From NCBI GenBank assembly GCA_016222925.1, contig JACRQB010000047.1, positions 1 to 25,774 on the forward strand: a stretch of 25,774 bases of DNA. The letters are read 5' to 3'. Source of the stretch: Nitrospirota bacterium. Lineage in GTDB: Bacteria; Nitrospirota; Nitrospiria; Nitrospirales; Nitrospiraceae. Positions 15,966-23,986 of this stretch are shown in pieces. Position numbers and translations under genes: made by a program. Numbering within the stretch: position 1 is the first letter of the stretch; the number at the start of each line of letters is the position of its first letter. The notes under the pieces are model-generated. The model did not search any database. It had not been told where the DNA came from and saw only the letters and a program-made list of their open reading frames with translations.

Positions 15966-16275
15966 ATGAAGCTCACCAGATCGGCCGTTGAATGGTTGAA
16001 AGCGTTGGTCGTCGAGCATCCCGAAGACCCCATCGTCAGGGTACAGGTGAAGGGTGTGGATAACCACGCGGCTGGCTTTCAGCATTACGCTGGAAGATAA
16101 GGTTCAGCCAGACGACCACGGGCAGTCCATCGACGGTCGAATGGTGGCGATCCCCACCGCCTGCGCGAAGCGCATGGACGGCATCACCATGGATTATCAG
16201 AATCCGGGCGGATTCAAATTCCACCACACCGATCATCAGGACGAACTCCGTCTCCATCTCCTCAACTTGAACTGA
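15966..16275 (+). pseudogene. frameshifted HesB/IscA-like gene without the usual cysteines
   Basis: The first frame (ATG 15966 to TAA 16098-16100) reads MKLTRSAVEWLKALVVEHPE then VRVQVKGVDNHAAGFQHYAGR. The second frame continues from about 16085 with ITLEDKV, then DGRMVAIPTACAKRMDGITM and YQNPGGFKFHHTDHQ, ending at 16275. Joined, they give a protein of about 103 residues with the A-type carrier layout (helix, VKGGGCSGFQY-like strand, DY...GFKFxNP). The glycine-rich turn has VDNHAAG where the first cluster Cys belongs, and the C-terminal CGC is absent, so it would not carry a cluster in the known way. One indel near 16080-16090 explains the break. It could be a pseudogene, a sequencing error or, less likely, a programmed frameshift. 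It starts 52 bases after tRNA-Lys. Confidence 0.6.
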
Positions 16276-16491
16276 TCCAGAATTTATTCGGGGTTGGAGT
16301 CTCAGTCGGTTCATTCAGTTGCTCTCATCGCTCCGTCGATCGTCTTCCTCTTTTGTGGTCTTGCCTTTGCAGACCTACTAGTTCGAGGCACCAAACAGAG
16401 ACAAACTGATGCATAATGCGCCAGCCAGTCTGGTTCGCTGTTGCATTTTTGGACAAGCGAGGCCTTGTGCCTTGCTTGAGGGGAGAATGTC

Positions 16492-17871
16492 ATGACCGAA
16501 GAATGGGGCGCGATCCTCGTCGTCGATGATGATGCAGATATGCGGGAATTGGCCTATGACATGCTGAAAGATCGTGGCCACCAGGTTGCGATGGCTGGAA
16601 GCGGAGAGGATGCTCTAAAGCGGTTGAGCGAAGAGGACTATGCGGTCGTCCTGACGGATCTTCGCATGAAAGGGATGCAGGGCCTTGAATTGCTGACCCA
16701 GATCAAACGAGACCATCCGCAGATCAACGTGATTCTCATGACCGCCTTTGGATCGGTCGAGACGGCGGTTGAAGCGATGAAACACGGGGCGAACGATTAC
16801 CTCACCAAGCCGGTCAAGAAGGACGAGTTGGTTCGAGTAGTCGAGCGGGTCATTCGAGAAGCGGCCCTGAGGCGGGAAGTTAGCCGGCTCAGAAAAGAAG
16901 TCCACAGGGAATACAGTTTCCATCAGATATTGGGCAAGAGCAAGCCGATCCAGGCGGTATTCGATTTGATTCGCCGGGTGGCCGATAGTCCGACCAACGT
17001 CCTGATTACTGGAGAAAGTGGAACCGGAAAAGAGCTGGTGGCCAAAGCCATTCACTACAATAGTGACAGAAAGGATGCTCCCTTTGTTCCCGTTAACTGT
17101 GCCGCAATTCCAGAGCAACTCTTGGAGAGTGAACTGTTCGGGCATATGCGAGGCGCCTTTACCGACGCCAAGATGGACAAGCGGGGATTATTTGAAGAAG
17201 CGCAGAAAGGCACGCTGTTTCTCGACGAGATCAGTGAGTTGCCACTCATGCTTCAGGCCAAAATTCTTCGCGCGATTCAAGAAAAGGAAATCAGGCGGGT
17301 AGGAGCGACGAAACCGGTGTCCGTCGATGTACGGATCATCGCGGCCACCAACCTGAACCTCACTGAGGAGGTTAAAAATAAGCGCTTTCGAGAAGATTTG
17401 TACTACCGGCTCAACGTCATTGAGCTGAAGTTGCCGCCGTTACGGGAACGACGCGAAGATATTCCGCTCCTGGTTGAGGCCTTTCTCAAGAAGTGCGGCG
17501 AGGCCCGAGGGAAGGAGGTCAAGGGTGTCAGCGAGGCCACGTTGGCGATGTTGATGGACTATGCCTGGCCCGGGAACGTGCGTGAACTGGAGAATGTCAT
17601 CGAACGGGCTGTGACGCTCAGCCGGGGGGAGAAGATCTCGCCCGATGATCTGCCCGCGCCGGTGCAAGGGGCACGCGGCGACCGGCGTGTCTTGGACGAA
17701 GCGGCTGAGCAGGCGTTGCCCCTGCATGAGCTTGAAAAAGAGTACATTAAGAAGATCCTCGAAAAGACCGGCGGCAACAAGTATCAGGCCGCTCATGCCC
17801 TTGGCATCGATCGCAAGACCCTGTATCGTAAGCTCGCCGAAATCGAGGGCAAGCCTCATCCAGAGGAATAA
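16492..17871 (+). CDS. sigma-54-dependent response regulator, NtrC family
   Basis: A 459-residue transcription activator. The receiver domain (about 8-120) has acidic D12-D14, phospho-acceptor D56 (LTDLRM), T84 and K106. The AAA+ domain (about 145-380) has Walker A GESGTGKE (164-171), Walker B LFLDEI (D235-E236) and a GAFTDA loop at 211-216 where the sigma-54-contact motif is usually GAFTGA. The C-terminal Fis-type helix-turn-helix (about 425-452) includes KYQAAHALGIDRKTLYRKL. The ATG at 16492 follows GGGGAGA. The histidine kinase gene begins 68 bases downstream and is the obvious partner. Target promoters are unknown. Confidence 0.94.
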   Translation: MTEEWGAILVVDDDADMRELAYDMLKDRGHQVAMAGSGEDALKRLSEEDYAVVLTDLRMKGMQGLELLTQIKRDHPQINVILMTAFGSVETAVEAMKHGANDYLTKPVKKDELVRVVERVIREAALRREVSRLRKEVHREYSFHQILGKSKPIQAVFDLIRRVADSPTNVLITGESGTGKELVAKAIHYNSDRKDAPFVPVNCAAIPEQLLESELFGHMRGAFTDAKMDKRGLFEEAQKGTLFLDEISELPLMLQAKILRAIQEKEIRRVGATKPVSVDVRIIAATNLNLTEEVKNKRFREDLYYRLNVIELKLPPLRERREDIPLLVEAFLKKCGEARGKEVKGVSEATLAMLMDYAWPGNVRELENVIERAVTLSRGEKISPDDLPAPVQGARGDRRVLDEAAEQALPLHELEKEYIKKILEKTGGNKYQAAHALGIDRKTLYRKLAEIEGKPHPEE

Positions 17872-17897
17872 TTGCCGTGTTCTGATCATCACGGCAA
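17872..17897 (+). repeat. perfect inverted repeat between regulator and kinase genes
   Basis: TTGCCGTG (17872-17879) and CACGGCAA (17890-17897) flank a 10-base loop containing the palindrome TGATCA. It begins one base after the regulator stop codon. No T-run follows, so it is not a standard terminator. It could modulate read-through or mRNA processing in the operon, or serve as an operator. Confidence 0.45.
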
Positions 17898-17939
17898 GAT
17901 TGTGAACTGACACTCCCGCTCCAGGCCGAGATCGATCAC

Positions 17940-20264
17940 ATGAAGGATGTCGACCGTCTTGCCATGCCCACTGTGTCTTGGATAATCCCCCTCCTCACGG
18001 TAGGAATTTTTGTCCTAGACCTGTTGACTCCGGTCGGCGTGGCGGTGTCGATTTTGTATCTCATTCCACTGCTGCTGACGTATCCATCTCCCCGCACCAG
18101 GGATCCGCTCTACATCTCTGCTGTAGCTACGGTGTTCATCTGGGCGGACGTTCTGCTGAAACCGGACGGCCTTCCGATTCCCTACGCATTGTTCAACCGT
18201 ACTTTAGGTATGATGGTCATCTGGGTCATCGCGATAGGGCTGATTCGGTATAAGCGAACCCAGCACGAATTGAGGTCTTCGCTGGTTGAACAGGCCCATG
18301 CCGAAGGTCTGATGAGGGAGGCGCAAGAGGCCCGCTACCATGCGGATAGGGAGGCGGTGCGTGCCGTGGTCGGCCGTGAAGCAGCTGAAGAGCAGCTCCT
18401 GGTGAGCCAATTGAGGTTGGACGGCATCATTGAATCCGCAATGGATGCGATCATTACCGTGGATGAGGATCAGAGAGTCCTGTTGTTTAACCGAGCGGCG
18501 GAGCAGATGTTCGGCTGTTCCGCTCGAGAGGCCATCGGGCAGCCGCTCGATCGATTCTTGCCGACACGCTTCCGAGACGCCCATCGTCATCATGTCCACG
18601 CTTTCGGGCAAGCCGGTGTCACGAGCCGGAAGATGGGGCACCTGGGTACGGTTTCGGGACTCCGCGGTGATGGCGGAGAGTTTCCGATCGAAGCCGCGAT
18701 CTCGCATATTACTGTGGAGCGGAAGACATACTATACCGTCATTCTCCGGGACATCACCGAACGAAAACGGGCTGAAGACTCCCACCAAGAGAGCCAGCGG
18801 CAACTCGCCACCTTGATCAGCAATCTGCCAGGCTTCGTCTATCGGAGTCGAAATGACCGTAACTGGACATTCGAGTATCTCAGTGAGGGAGTGTCAGATT
18901 TGACTGGATATCCCGTCGAGGACTATCTCGTACAGCGAACGATCTCGTACGGCGCAAATACCCATCCAGAGGACCGTGAGCGTATCTGGCAGGAGGTTCA
19001 GACGGCCGTGGGGCAGCATCACCCGTTCGAGATGACCTACCGAGTCCTGACCAAATCGGGCGAAGTCAAATGGGTCTGGGAACGGGGTGAAGGCATTTAC
19101 GCTCAGGACGGCACACTCAATTATTTGGAAGGGTTCGTCACCGACATTACTGAACGCAAGCGAGCCGAACACTTGTTACGGCAAAGTGAAGAACGCTACC
19201 GGCGCCTGATCACCATTTCGCCCTATGCGATCTTAGTGCATCGAGGCGACCACATCATCTTTGCCAATGATCAAGCCATCAAGCTGTTCGGAGCGGTGAA
19301 GGCCGAGGAGATCCTCGAAAAGTCACCGATGGACTTGTTCCATCCTGATTATCATGTCGTCATTCGAGATCGAATCCATGAACTGCTTGAAGGCAGACCA
19401 CAAGTGCCCATGCTCGAGGAACAAATCATGATGCTCGATGGGAGGGCGATTGACGTCGAGGTCAGTACGGCGCGGTTCATGGATGAAGAAGGCCCGGCTA
19501 TCTTGGTCATGCTCCGAGACATCAGTGAGCGGAAGCGGCTACAAGAGCAATTGCGGAAGACCGAACGGATCGCCGAACTCGGTACGTTGGCCTCCGGTAT
19601 GGCCCATGAGATCGGGACACCGATGAACGTCATTCTCGGCCGTGCAGAATATCTGATGGACCGTGTGACGGAAGAGCCGGTAAAGAAAGGGCTTCAAACC
19701 ATTGTCACGCAGGTTGAGCGGATTACGAGGGTGATGAATCAGTTGCTGACGTTCGCGCGACGCAAAGCCCCGGAGCGGTGCCCCCTGGACCTTCGAGGAA
19801 CGATAGAAGCCGGCACGGAGTTGTTTCAGGAACGTCTCGCACGAAGTCAGATCCAGGTGGCGCTGGCATTGGCCGACGACTGTCCGATGGCGCTGGCCGA
19901 TCCGGATCAGATGAGCCAGGTCTTCATCAATCTTGTGGTGAACGCCGTGCATGCCATGCCGGACGGCGGAATGCTACGGATCGGCCTGGCGCCGGAAAAG
20001 CAGATGGTGAAACTCACGATAGCCGATACGGGCCATGGCATTCCCCGGGATGTGATCGAGAAAGTCTTCGAGCCGTTCTTCACGACGAAAGAATTCGGTC
20101 AGGGGACCGGGCTGGGACTCACGGTGGTGAAGGGCATTATTGAAGAACATCAAGGTTCCATTATTGTTGAAAGTGCAGAAGGGAAGGGCACGACGTTTAC
20201 GATCCTGCTGCCGCAAGCTGACAGCCAGTGGCTTCTATCTCCTGTGGCATCCCGCGACAGCTGA
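17940..20264 (+). CDS. membrane-bound PAS sensor histidine kinase
   Basis: A 774-residue two-component kinase. Residues 1-105 contain about four hydrophobic segments (such as WIIPLLTVGIFVLDLL and MMVIWVIAIGLI), a coiled stretch follows, then three PAS domains (about 155-275, 287-408 and 415-530), two of them ending in the DITERKR/DISERKR linker signature. The HisKA region has the phospho-acceptor H556 (ASGMAHEIGTP), and the HATPase domain has the N box QVFINLVVNAVHAM (near 665), DTGHGIP (G1), FEPFFTTK and GTGLGLT (G2). It lies between two regulators in one direction and probably phosphorylates the upstream NtrC-type regulator, the downstream receiver, or both. The signal is unknown. The ATG at 17940 lacks a clear ribosome site; M9 is an alternative. 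Confidence 0.93.
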   Translation: MKDVDRLAMPTVSWIIPLLTVGIFVLDLLTPVGVAVSILYLIPLLLTYPSPRTRDPLYISAVATVFIWADVLLKPDGLPIPYALFNRTLGMMVIWVIAIGLIRYKRTQHELRSSLVEQAHAEGLMREAQEARYHADREAVRAVVGREAAEEQLLVSQLRLDGIIESAMDAIITVDEDQRVLLFNRAAEQMFGCSAREAIGQPLDRFLPTRFRDAHRHHVHAFGQAGVTSRKMGHLGTVSGLRGDGGEFPIEAAISHITVERKTYYTVILRDITERKRAEDSHQESQRQLATLISNLPGFVYRSRNDRNWTFEYLSEGVSDLTGYPVEDYLVQRTISYGANTHPEDRERIWQEVQTAVGQHHPFEMTYRVLTKSGEVKWVWERGEGIYAQDGTLNYLEGFVTDITERKRAEHLLRQSEERYRRLITISPYAILVHRGDHIIFANDQAIKLFGAVKAEEILEKSPMDLFHPDYHVVIRDRIHELLEGRPQVPMLEEQIMMLDGRAIDVEVSTARFMDEEGPAILVMLRDISERKRLQEQLRKTERIAELGTLASGMAHEIGTPMNVILGRAEYLMDRVTEEPVKKGLQTIVTQVERITRVMNQLLTFARRKAPERCPLDLRGTIEAGTELFQERLARSQIQVALALADDCPMALADPDQMSQVFINLVVNAVHAMPDGGMLRIGLAPEKQMVKLTIADTGHGIPRDVIEKVFEPFFTTKEFGQGTGLGLTVVKGIIEEHQGSIIVESAEGKGTTFTILLPQADSQWLLSPVASRDS

Positions 20265-20364
20265 TCCACCCTTGACTGTGGTTTTTCTCACCAGGCGAGG
20301 CATCTTTATTCCTCATCAGGGCTTGATTTTATTGGAATTGGGCCTACTTCTGTTCCCCTTCTCA

Positions 20365-20380
20365 TGGCATGTCCCTTGCC
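20365..20380 (+). promoter_or_regulatory. sigma-54 promoter before the receiver/activator pair
   Basis: TGGCATG-TCCC-TTGC has GG at 20366-20367 and GC at 20378-20379 with the exact spacing required of -24/-12 elements (consensus TGGCAC-N5-TTGC). Transcription would start near 20391, 48 bases before the receiver gene. Flanking sigma-54 activators make it plausible. Confidence 0.55.
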
Positions 20381-20438
20381 AGTTAGTCAGCCTAAGAGCT
20401 TGCGAAAGACCGGATGGGGGCCGGAGAGGATGTCGCGC

Positions 20439-20828
20439 ATGACGAAGGGAAAGGCCGCTGTGTTGCTGATCGTCGAGGATGACCGCGAAATGCGCAGTCT
20501 GCTGTGCGATGAATTTTGCGGAACAGGATATCAGCTGCGTGAAGCACGGGATGGGGACGAAGCATTTCTGGCGGTCCTGCAATCCGAGCCGGATCTGATC
20601 TTGACGGACCTCCGGATGCCTGCGGGGGGAGATGATTACATCAGCCGGTTGCGGACCGTGGCACCCAAGTGTCCCATCGTTGTCATCACGGGATTCGGCG
20701 ATCCGGCATTGAAAGCTCAGGTATTGAAAGCAGGAGCGAACGCGTACTTTGACAAACCCGTTCGTGTTGCCGAGCTGAAGGCTTGTGTGCAACAATTGCT
20801 CGACCACAGACCTGGAGCTGATAGCTGA
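20439..20828 (+). CDS. single-domain response regulator (receiver only)
   Basis: A 129-residue CheY-like receiver with no output domain. The acidic pair is in IVEDD (about 12-15), the phospho-acceptor is D57 (LILTDLRMP), followed by T84 (VVITGFG) and K106 (YFDKPVR). The ATG at 20439 is chosen because GGAGAGG lies just upstream with good spacing; another ATG at 20430 would add three residues. Receiver-only proteins relay phosphate or act on partners; the preceding kinase and the following activator, whose start is 14 bases after this stop, are natural candidates. A sigma-54 promoter lies upstream. Confidence 0.9.
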   Translation: MTKGKAAVLLIVEDDREMRSLLCDEFCGTGYQLREARDGDEAFLAVLQSEPDLILTDLRMPAGGDDYISRLRTVAPKCPIVVITGFGDPALKAQVLKAGANAYFDKPVRVAELKACVQQLLDHRPGADS

Positions 20829-20841
20829 CGGCATATGCCTT

Positions 20842-22251
20842 ATGCTCTTCATCTCGAGAAATGAGCCCGCTTTGTTTGACTCAGAACGTCTTGACGGATC
20901 ACCACAGACGGATCCCATCATTGCCGCGCGAATCGAAGCGATCAAGCAATTAGCAGAGGGACTCTCCGATCGCGTGGCGGTGATGGACCCCTCATTCAAC
21001 GTCGTCTACGCGAACGAGGCAGCCTGGGCTGTCGACCAGACTCACACACCTCGCCGACCTCACGCCAAATGCTATGAAGCGTTTGCGCATCGGACCGACC
21101 CTTGCGGGACCTGTCCGGCCATAAAGGTATTTGAGGCACCCGAGGTCCAGTGCGTGTCCTGTCCAAGCGGAGGAGACGGCACGGCCTGCGGGATGCAGCA
21201 AGCATTTCCCTTGGCTGATGCGAGTGGAACCGTGGCGTCGATGCTGGTGCTCTTTCATCCCACGCCGAAGTCTCATAGTCGAGCTACGCCAGAGGACTCC
21301 ACCGGTCAGGCGGGAGGCGATGGTCTAGGGGATTTGATCGGTCGAAGTCCGGCCATGCGGCAGCTTTTCGACATGACTCGTCTTGTGGCGGACAGTTCGG
21401 CGACCGTCCTCATACAAGGAGAGAGCGGAACGGGTAAAGAACTCCTGGCTAGAATGATTCATGCGCTCAGCAACCGGAGAGATCGGCCGTTCGTCGTCGT
21501 CGATTGCGGATCCCTGCCGGAGACACTGCTCGAAAGTGAACTGTTCGGGCATGTGAAGGGTGCCTTCACCGGGGCGGTCGCCCATAAGCGTGGACTCTTT
21601 GAAGAGGCAGACGGCGGGACTATCTTCCTCGATGAGATCGCGGATACCACGCCGACTTTTCAAGCGAAGCTGCTCCGCGTTCTGCAAGAGGGCGAGATCA
21701 AGCCCGTGGGTGGAACCAGGTCGCTGAAGATCCATGCGCGGGTCCTCTCTGCCTCGAACAAAGATCTGGCCGAACTGGTGAAGGCCAAGACGTTTCGGCA
21801 GGATCTTTACTATCGACTAGCCGTGTTGCCTCTCTATTTGCCGGCTCTCCGAGAACGGCGAGACGATATCCCGCTGTTAGTCCAGCACTTCGTCGCCGCT
21901 TCGTGCGCTCGACATCATCAACCGGTTCGGCAGGTCGCCGAGCGAACGATGAGGACGTTGCGCGACGCCCCGTGGCCCGGCAATGTCCGGCAATTGCAGC
22001 ATTACGTCGAACGGGCTGTGGTGACGACCGCCGGGCCGTGGCTCGTGTGTGATGATCTCCTAGACGTTGGCATCGCTGATGAGCACGAGAGTTTACGATC
22101 AACGTCGCGGGGGGTGGTTGCTCAGGCCGAGCGCACACGGATCGTTGACGCGCTGGAGAAGACCGCAGGAAACCGTTTGAAAGCCGCCAAGTTGCTCAAG
22201 ATCAGCCGAGCGAGTCTCTATAACAAGCTTCGTGCCTATAGCATCGAATAG
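20842..22251 (+). CDS. sigma-54 activator with Cys-rich PAS-like sensor domain
   Basis: A 469-residue enhancer-binding protein with no receiver domain. Residues about 30-140 form a PAS-like module (SDRVAVMDPSFNVVYANEAAW) with six cysteines between 77 and 116 (C77, C88, C91, C104, C107, C116; KCYEAF...PCGTCP...CVSCP...ACG), suited to metal, heme or redox sensing. The AAA+ domain has Walker A GESGTGKE (193-200), an intact GAFTGA (240-245) and Walker B FLDEI (D264-E265). The Fis-type helix-turn-helix is near 438-466. The ATG at 20842 starts 14 bases after the receiver gene, and translation is probably coupled; a longer frame to 20785 would overlap that gene. Sensing must come from the PAS-like module or from protein contact. 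Confidence 0.92.
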   Translation: MLFISRNEPALFDSERLDGSPQTDPIIAARIEAIKQLAEGLSDRVAVMDPSFNVVYANEAAWAVDQTHTPRRPHAKCYEAFAHRTDPCGTCPAIKVFEAPEVQCVSCPSGGDGTACGMQQAFPLADASGTVASMLVLFHPTPKSHSRATPEDSTGQAGGDGLGDLIGRSPAMRQLFDMTRLVADSSATVLIQGESGTGKELLARMIHALSNRRDRPFVVVDCGSLPETLLESELFGHVKGAFTGAVAHKRGLFEEADGGTIFLDEIADTTPTFQAKLLRVLQEGEIKPVGGTRSLKIHARVLSASNKDLAELVKAKTFRQDLYYRLAVLPLYLPALRERRDDIPLLVQHFVAASCARHHQPVRQVAERTMRTLRDAPWPGNVRQLQHYVERAVVTTAGPWLVCDDLLDVGIADEHESLRSTSRGVVAQAERTRIVDALEKTAGNRLKAAKLLKISRASLYNKLRAYSIE

Positions 22252-22700
22252 TCTGGTGGTTGCCCCCGTCCAGCTCTTTCTTCAGGTCACTGCTCTCCAA
22301 GTGTCTCAATAGCCTACTTCATTGAAACCCTGGGTAACGGTCCAGATGCCTGCCGGAACTGTCTAGAACCTGCGCTTCAGCTTCTTCTGGCATCTGGCCC
22401 GACAGAGCAGAATATGAAGGTTGTTCCTCGTGTGTTCCTTTTCGCCCTTTCTCTCGCGGACGGACGTCTATCGCGGTGGACAGCGTAAGTGGATGATATC
22501 TGAACGATCGAGCGAGACCTCTGTGCGATTGTCCAAACTGATGGATTGCGATGAGCACCGGCAACAGACGCTGATATTCAACGTGAAACTCCCATCGTCG
22601 CTCTTCACACGCGAATGATTCGTTATAGAGACCGCGAACAAGCATGGCATGAACGTTGCGGTAGGCAGGAACATATACAGAGGTCCGGCTCTGTCGGAGT
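22252..22700. other. no gene seen
   Basis: Short open frames on both strands here lack ribosome sites and family resemblance. No repeat or clear promoter was found in this 450-base stretch. Confidence 0.5.
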
Positions 22701-22715
22701 TGGCTAGTGATTCGC
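22701..22715 (+). promoter_or_regulatory. weak sigma-54-like promoter before candidate RNA
   Basis: TGGCTAG-TGAT-TCGC has GG and GC at the exact -24/-12 spacing, but TCGC replaces TTGC and TGGCTA replaces TGGCAC. The predicted start is near 22726, just before the structured segment. Confidence 0.3.
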
Positions 22716-22725
22716 CCTATCAGTA

Positions 22726-22816
22726 GTTAGCTCCGTTCGCTCGAAAGCGAGCGGTTGTCCCGACCGCCACGTGTCAGCGATGAGGGGGCCACAGGTGAGA
22801 GTGGTCCCCTCGTTTT
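22726..22816 (+). ncRNA. candidate structured RNA or mRNA leader element
   Basis: About 90 bases hold two mutually exclusive hairpins: CGCTCG-AAAG-CGAGCG (22738-22753) and GCGGT-N7-ACCGC (22751-22767), which share three bases. They are followed by an intrinsic terminator at 22782-22816. This layout fits either a small RNA or a leader that switches transcription of the copper-protein gene starting at 22938. I know of no matching RNA family. Confidence 0.35.
22782..22816 (+). terminator. intrinsic terminator
   Basis: GAGGGGGCCAC (22782-22792) pairs with GTGGTCCCCTC (22801-22811) with one G-U pair, around an 8-base loop, followed by GTTTTCT. It lies 530 bases after the activator gene and 120 bases before the next start codon. 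Confidence 0.75.
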
Positions 22817-22937
22817 CTATTCAGGGCGGGTGTCCGGCAAACATGGGTTGAGTGCGAAGCAACATGCCATGCGCAATGCGCGGCGATGAGTGGGATCGTG
22901 AAGTCTATCGCGGGCAGAAGCTGAAAGAGGAGGGATT

Positions 22938-23921
22938 ATGTACGTCGTTCTGCTTACCTTGTTGCTCGTGCTGCCTATGGCCGGCGCGGCGTTCGCGGAT
23001 GGCGCGCACGGCGGCCATCATGCGCCGCAGCTTCTCAGTCAGACGAACACGACGGTTACGTATGAAGGCAATCGTGTGACGGTGACGTTCGGCCCAGTGG
23101 ACCTGCCCACAGGCCATGACGGCGAGCTCGCGGCCAGCCTGCCGAAACACCACTTTACGTTGCCCGATGACATGACCATGGTCGGTTTCCATTCCGCGGT
23201 CTTTCAAAAAGACGGGACGCCGCTCCCCCGCCAGTATCTTCACCATATTTTGATGATCAATCAGAGCAAAGACAGTGTCGCCTGCCCCGGTGAGCCGCTG
23301 TTCTTTGCCGGCGCCGGTATGGAGATGGCTGAGACGCGGTTTCCCGCCGGGTATGGAGTCAAGCTCGCCAAAGGGCAGAAGCTCATGACCATCGTCGCGT
23401 TCTATCACGGGGTGCCTCCCACGAAGGATGTGATGGCCAGTTTTACGATGGAGATGGCGCCGAAGGGCGCCGCAGTGCAGGCGCTGGATGTCTACCAGGT
23501 CGGTGTCAATGTGGTCTGCTTCAGCCGGTTCGGCGAGCGGCGGGCGGATGAGACGGACGAGGGCATCGAGATTCAGCGAGGCGTGCAAGTGGACCGCGCG
23601 TCGCTCAAATTCCAGATGGACGGCTGCGTGAAGTTCGCCTATCCGCACGGACACGATCAAGCGCTCTTGATCGCCCTGGAGAACAAGACGGCGCAGCGGA
23701 CGCTGCTTCGGACGGTTCCCGACGTCGCGCCGGACGGCACGTTCCAGTCCTTTCTGCCGCATCAGATTTATCGCAGCCCACAGGGCTTCACCGTGAACCA
23801 GCGCGACGAGTACGAAATGGTCATGGTACATCACCGTCCCTTGCAGGAACCCCTGATGAATCACGGGATGGGAAATTATTTGCTCTACATGACGGCGGGC
23901 GTCTGTACGAACCGGTCGTGA
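22938..23921 (+). CDS. secreted PHM-like copper protein (type II copper monooxygenase fold)
   Basis: A 327-residue exported protein. A signal peptide runs to about residue 20 (AFA before DGAHGGHH), unusual in having no positive residue at the N-terminus. The histidine pattern resembles peptidylglycine alpha-hydroxylating monooxygenase: H102-H103 (YLHHILMIN) and H147 (AFYHG) correspond to its CuH site (HH and a later H), and H227-x-H229 (YPHGHD) with M301 (HGMGNYLLYM) to its CuM site (HxH and a Met about 70 residues later). Cysteines C116, C194, C220 and C313 could form disulfides. A strong GAGGAGGG precedes the ATG at 22938. The assignment rests on motif order and spacing from memory. A copper-binding, non-enzymatic role or a PHM/DBM-like monooxygenase are both possible. 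Confidence 0.6.
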   Translation: MYVVLLTLLLVLPMAGAAFADGAHGGHHAPQLLSQTNTTVTYEGNRVTVTFGPVDLPTGHDGELAASLPKHHFTLPDDMTMVGFHSAVFQKDGTPLPRQYLHHILMINQSKDSVACPGEPLFFAGAGMEMAETRFPAGYGVKLAKGQKLMTIVAFYHGVPPTKDVMASFTMEMAPKGAAVQALDVYQVGVNVVCFSRFGERRADETDEGIEIQRGVQVDRASLKFQMDGCVKFAYPHGHDQALLIALENKTAQRTLLRTVPDVAPDGTFQSFLPHQIYRSPQGFTVNQRDEYEMVMVHHRPLQEPLMNHGMGNYLLYMTAGVCTNRS

Positions 23922-23986
23922 TGGAGCCGGCGAGTTGAGGAACAACGATTGTCAAACCTCCCAAAACGGATGGAAGAGGTGACTGG

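Noticed and set aside
16431..16445. sigma-54-like TGG...TTGCA before the NtrC-type regulator
   Set aside because: GG to GC spacing is one base shorter than the strict -24/-12 requirement.
22319..22690. short frames between the activator and the copper protein
   Set aside because: No ribosome sites, no family resemblance and overlapping on both strands.
22905..23945. long reverse frame of 346 codons opposite the copper protein
   Set aside because: It mirrors a forward gene with a signal peptide and strong ribosome site, and it shows no family motifs.
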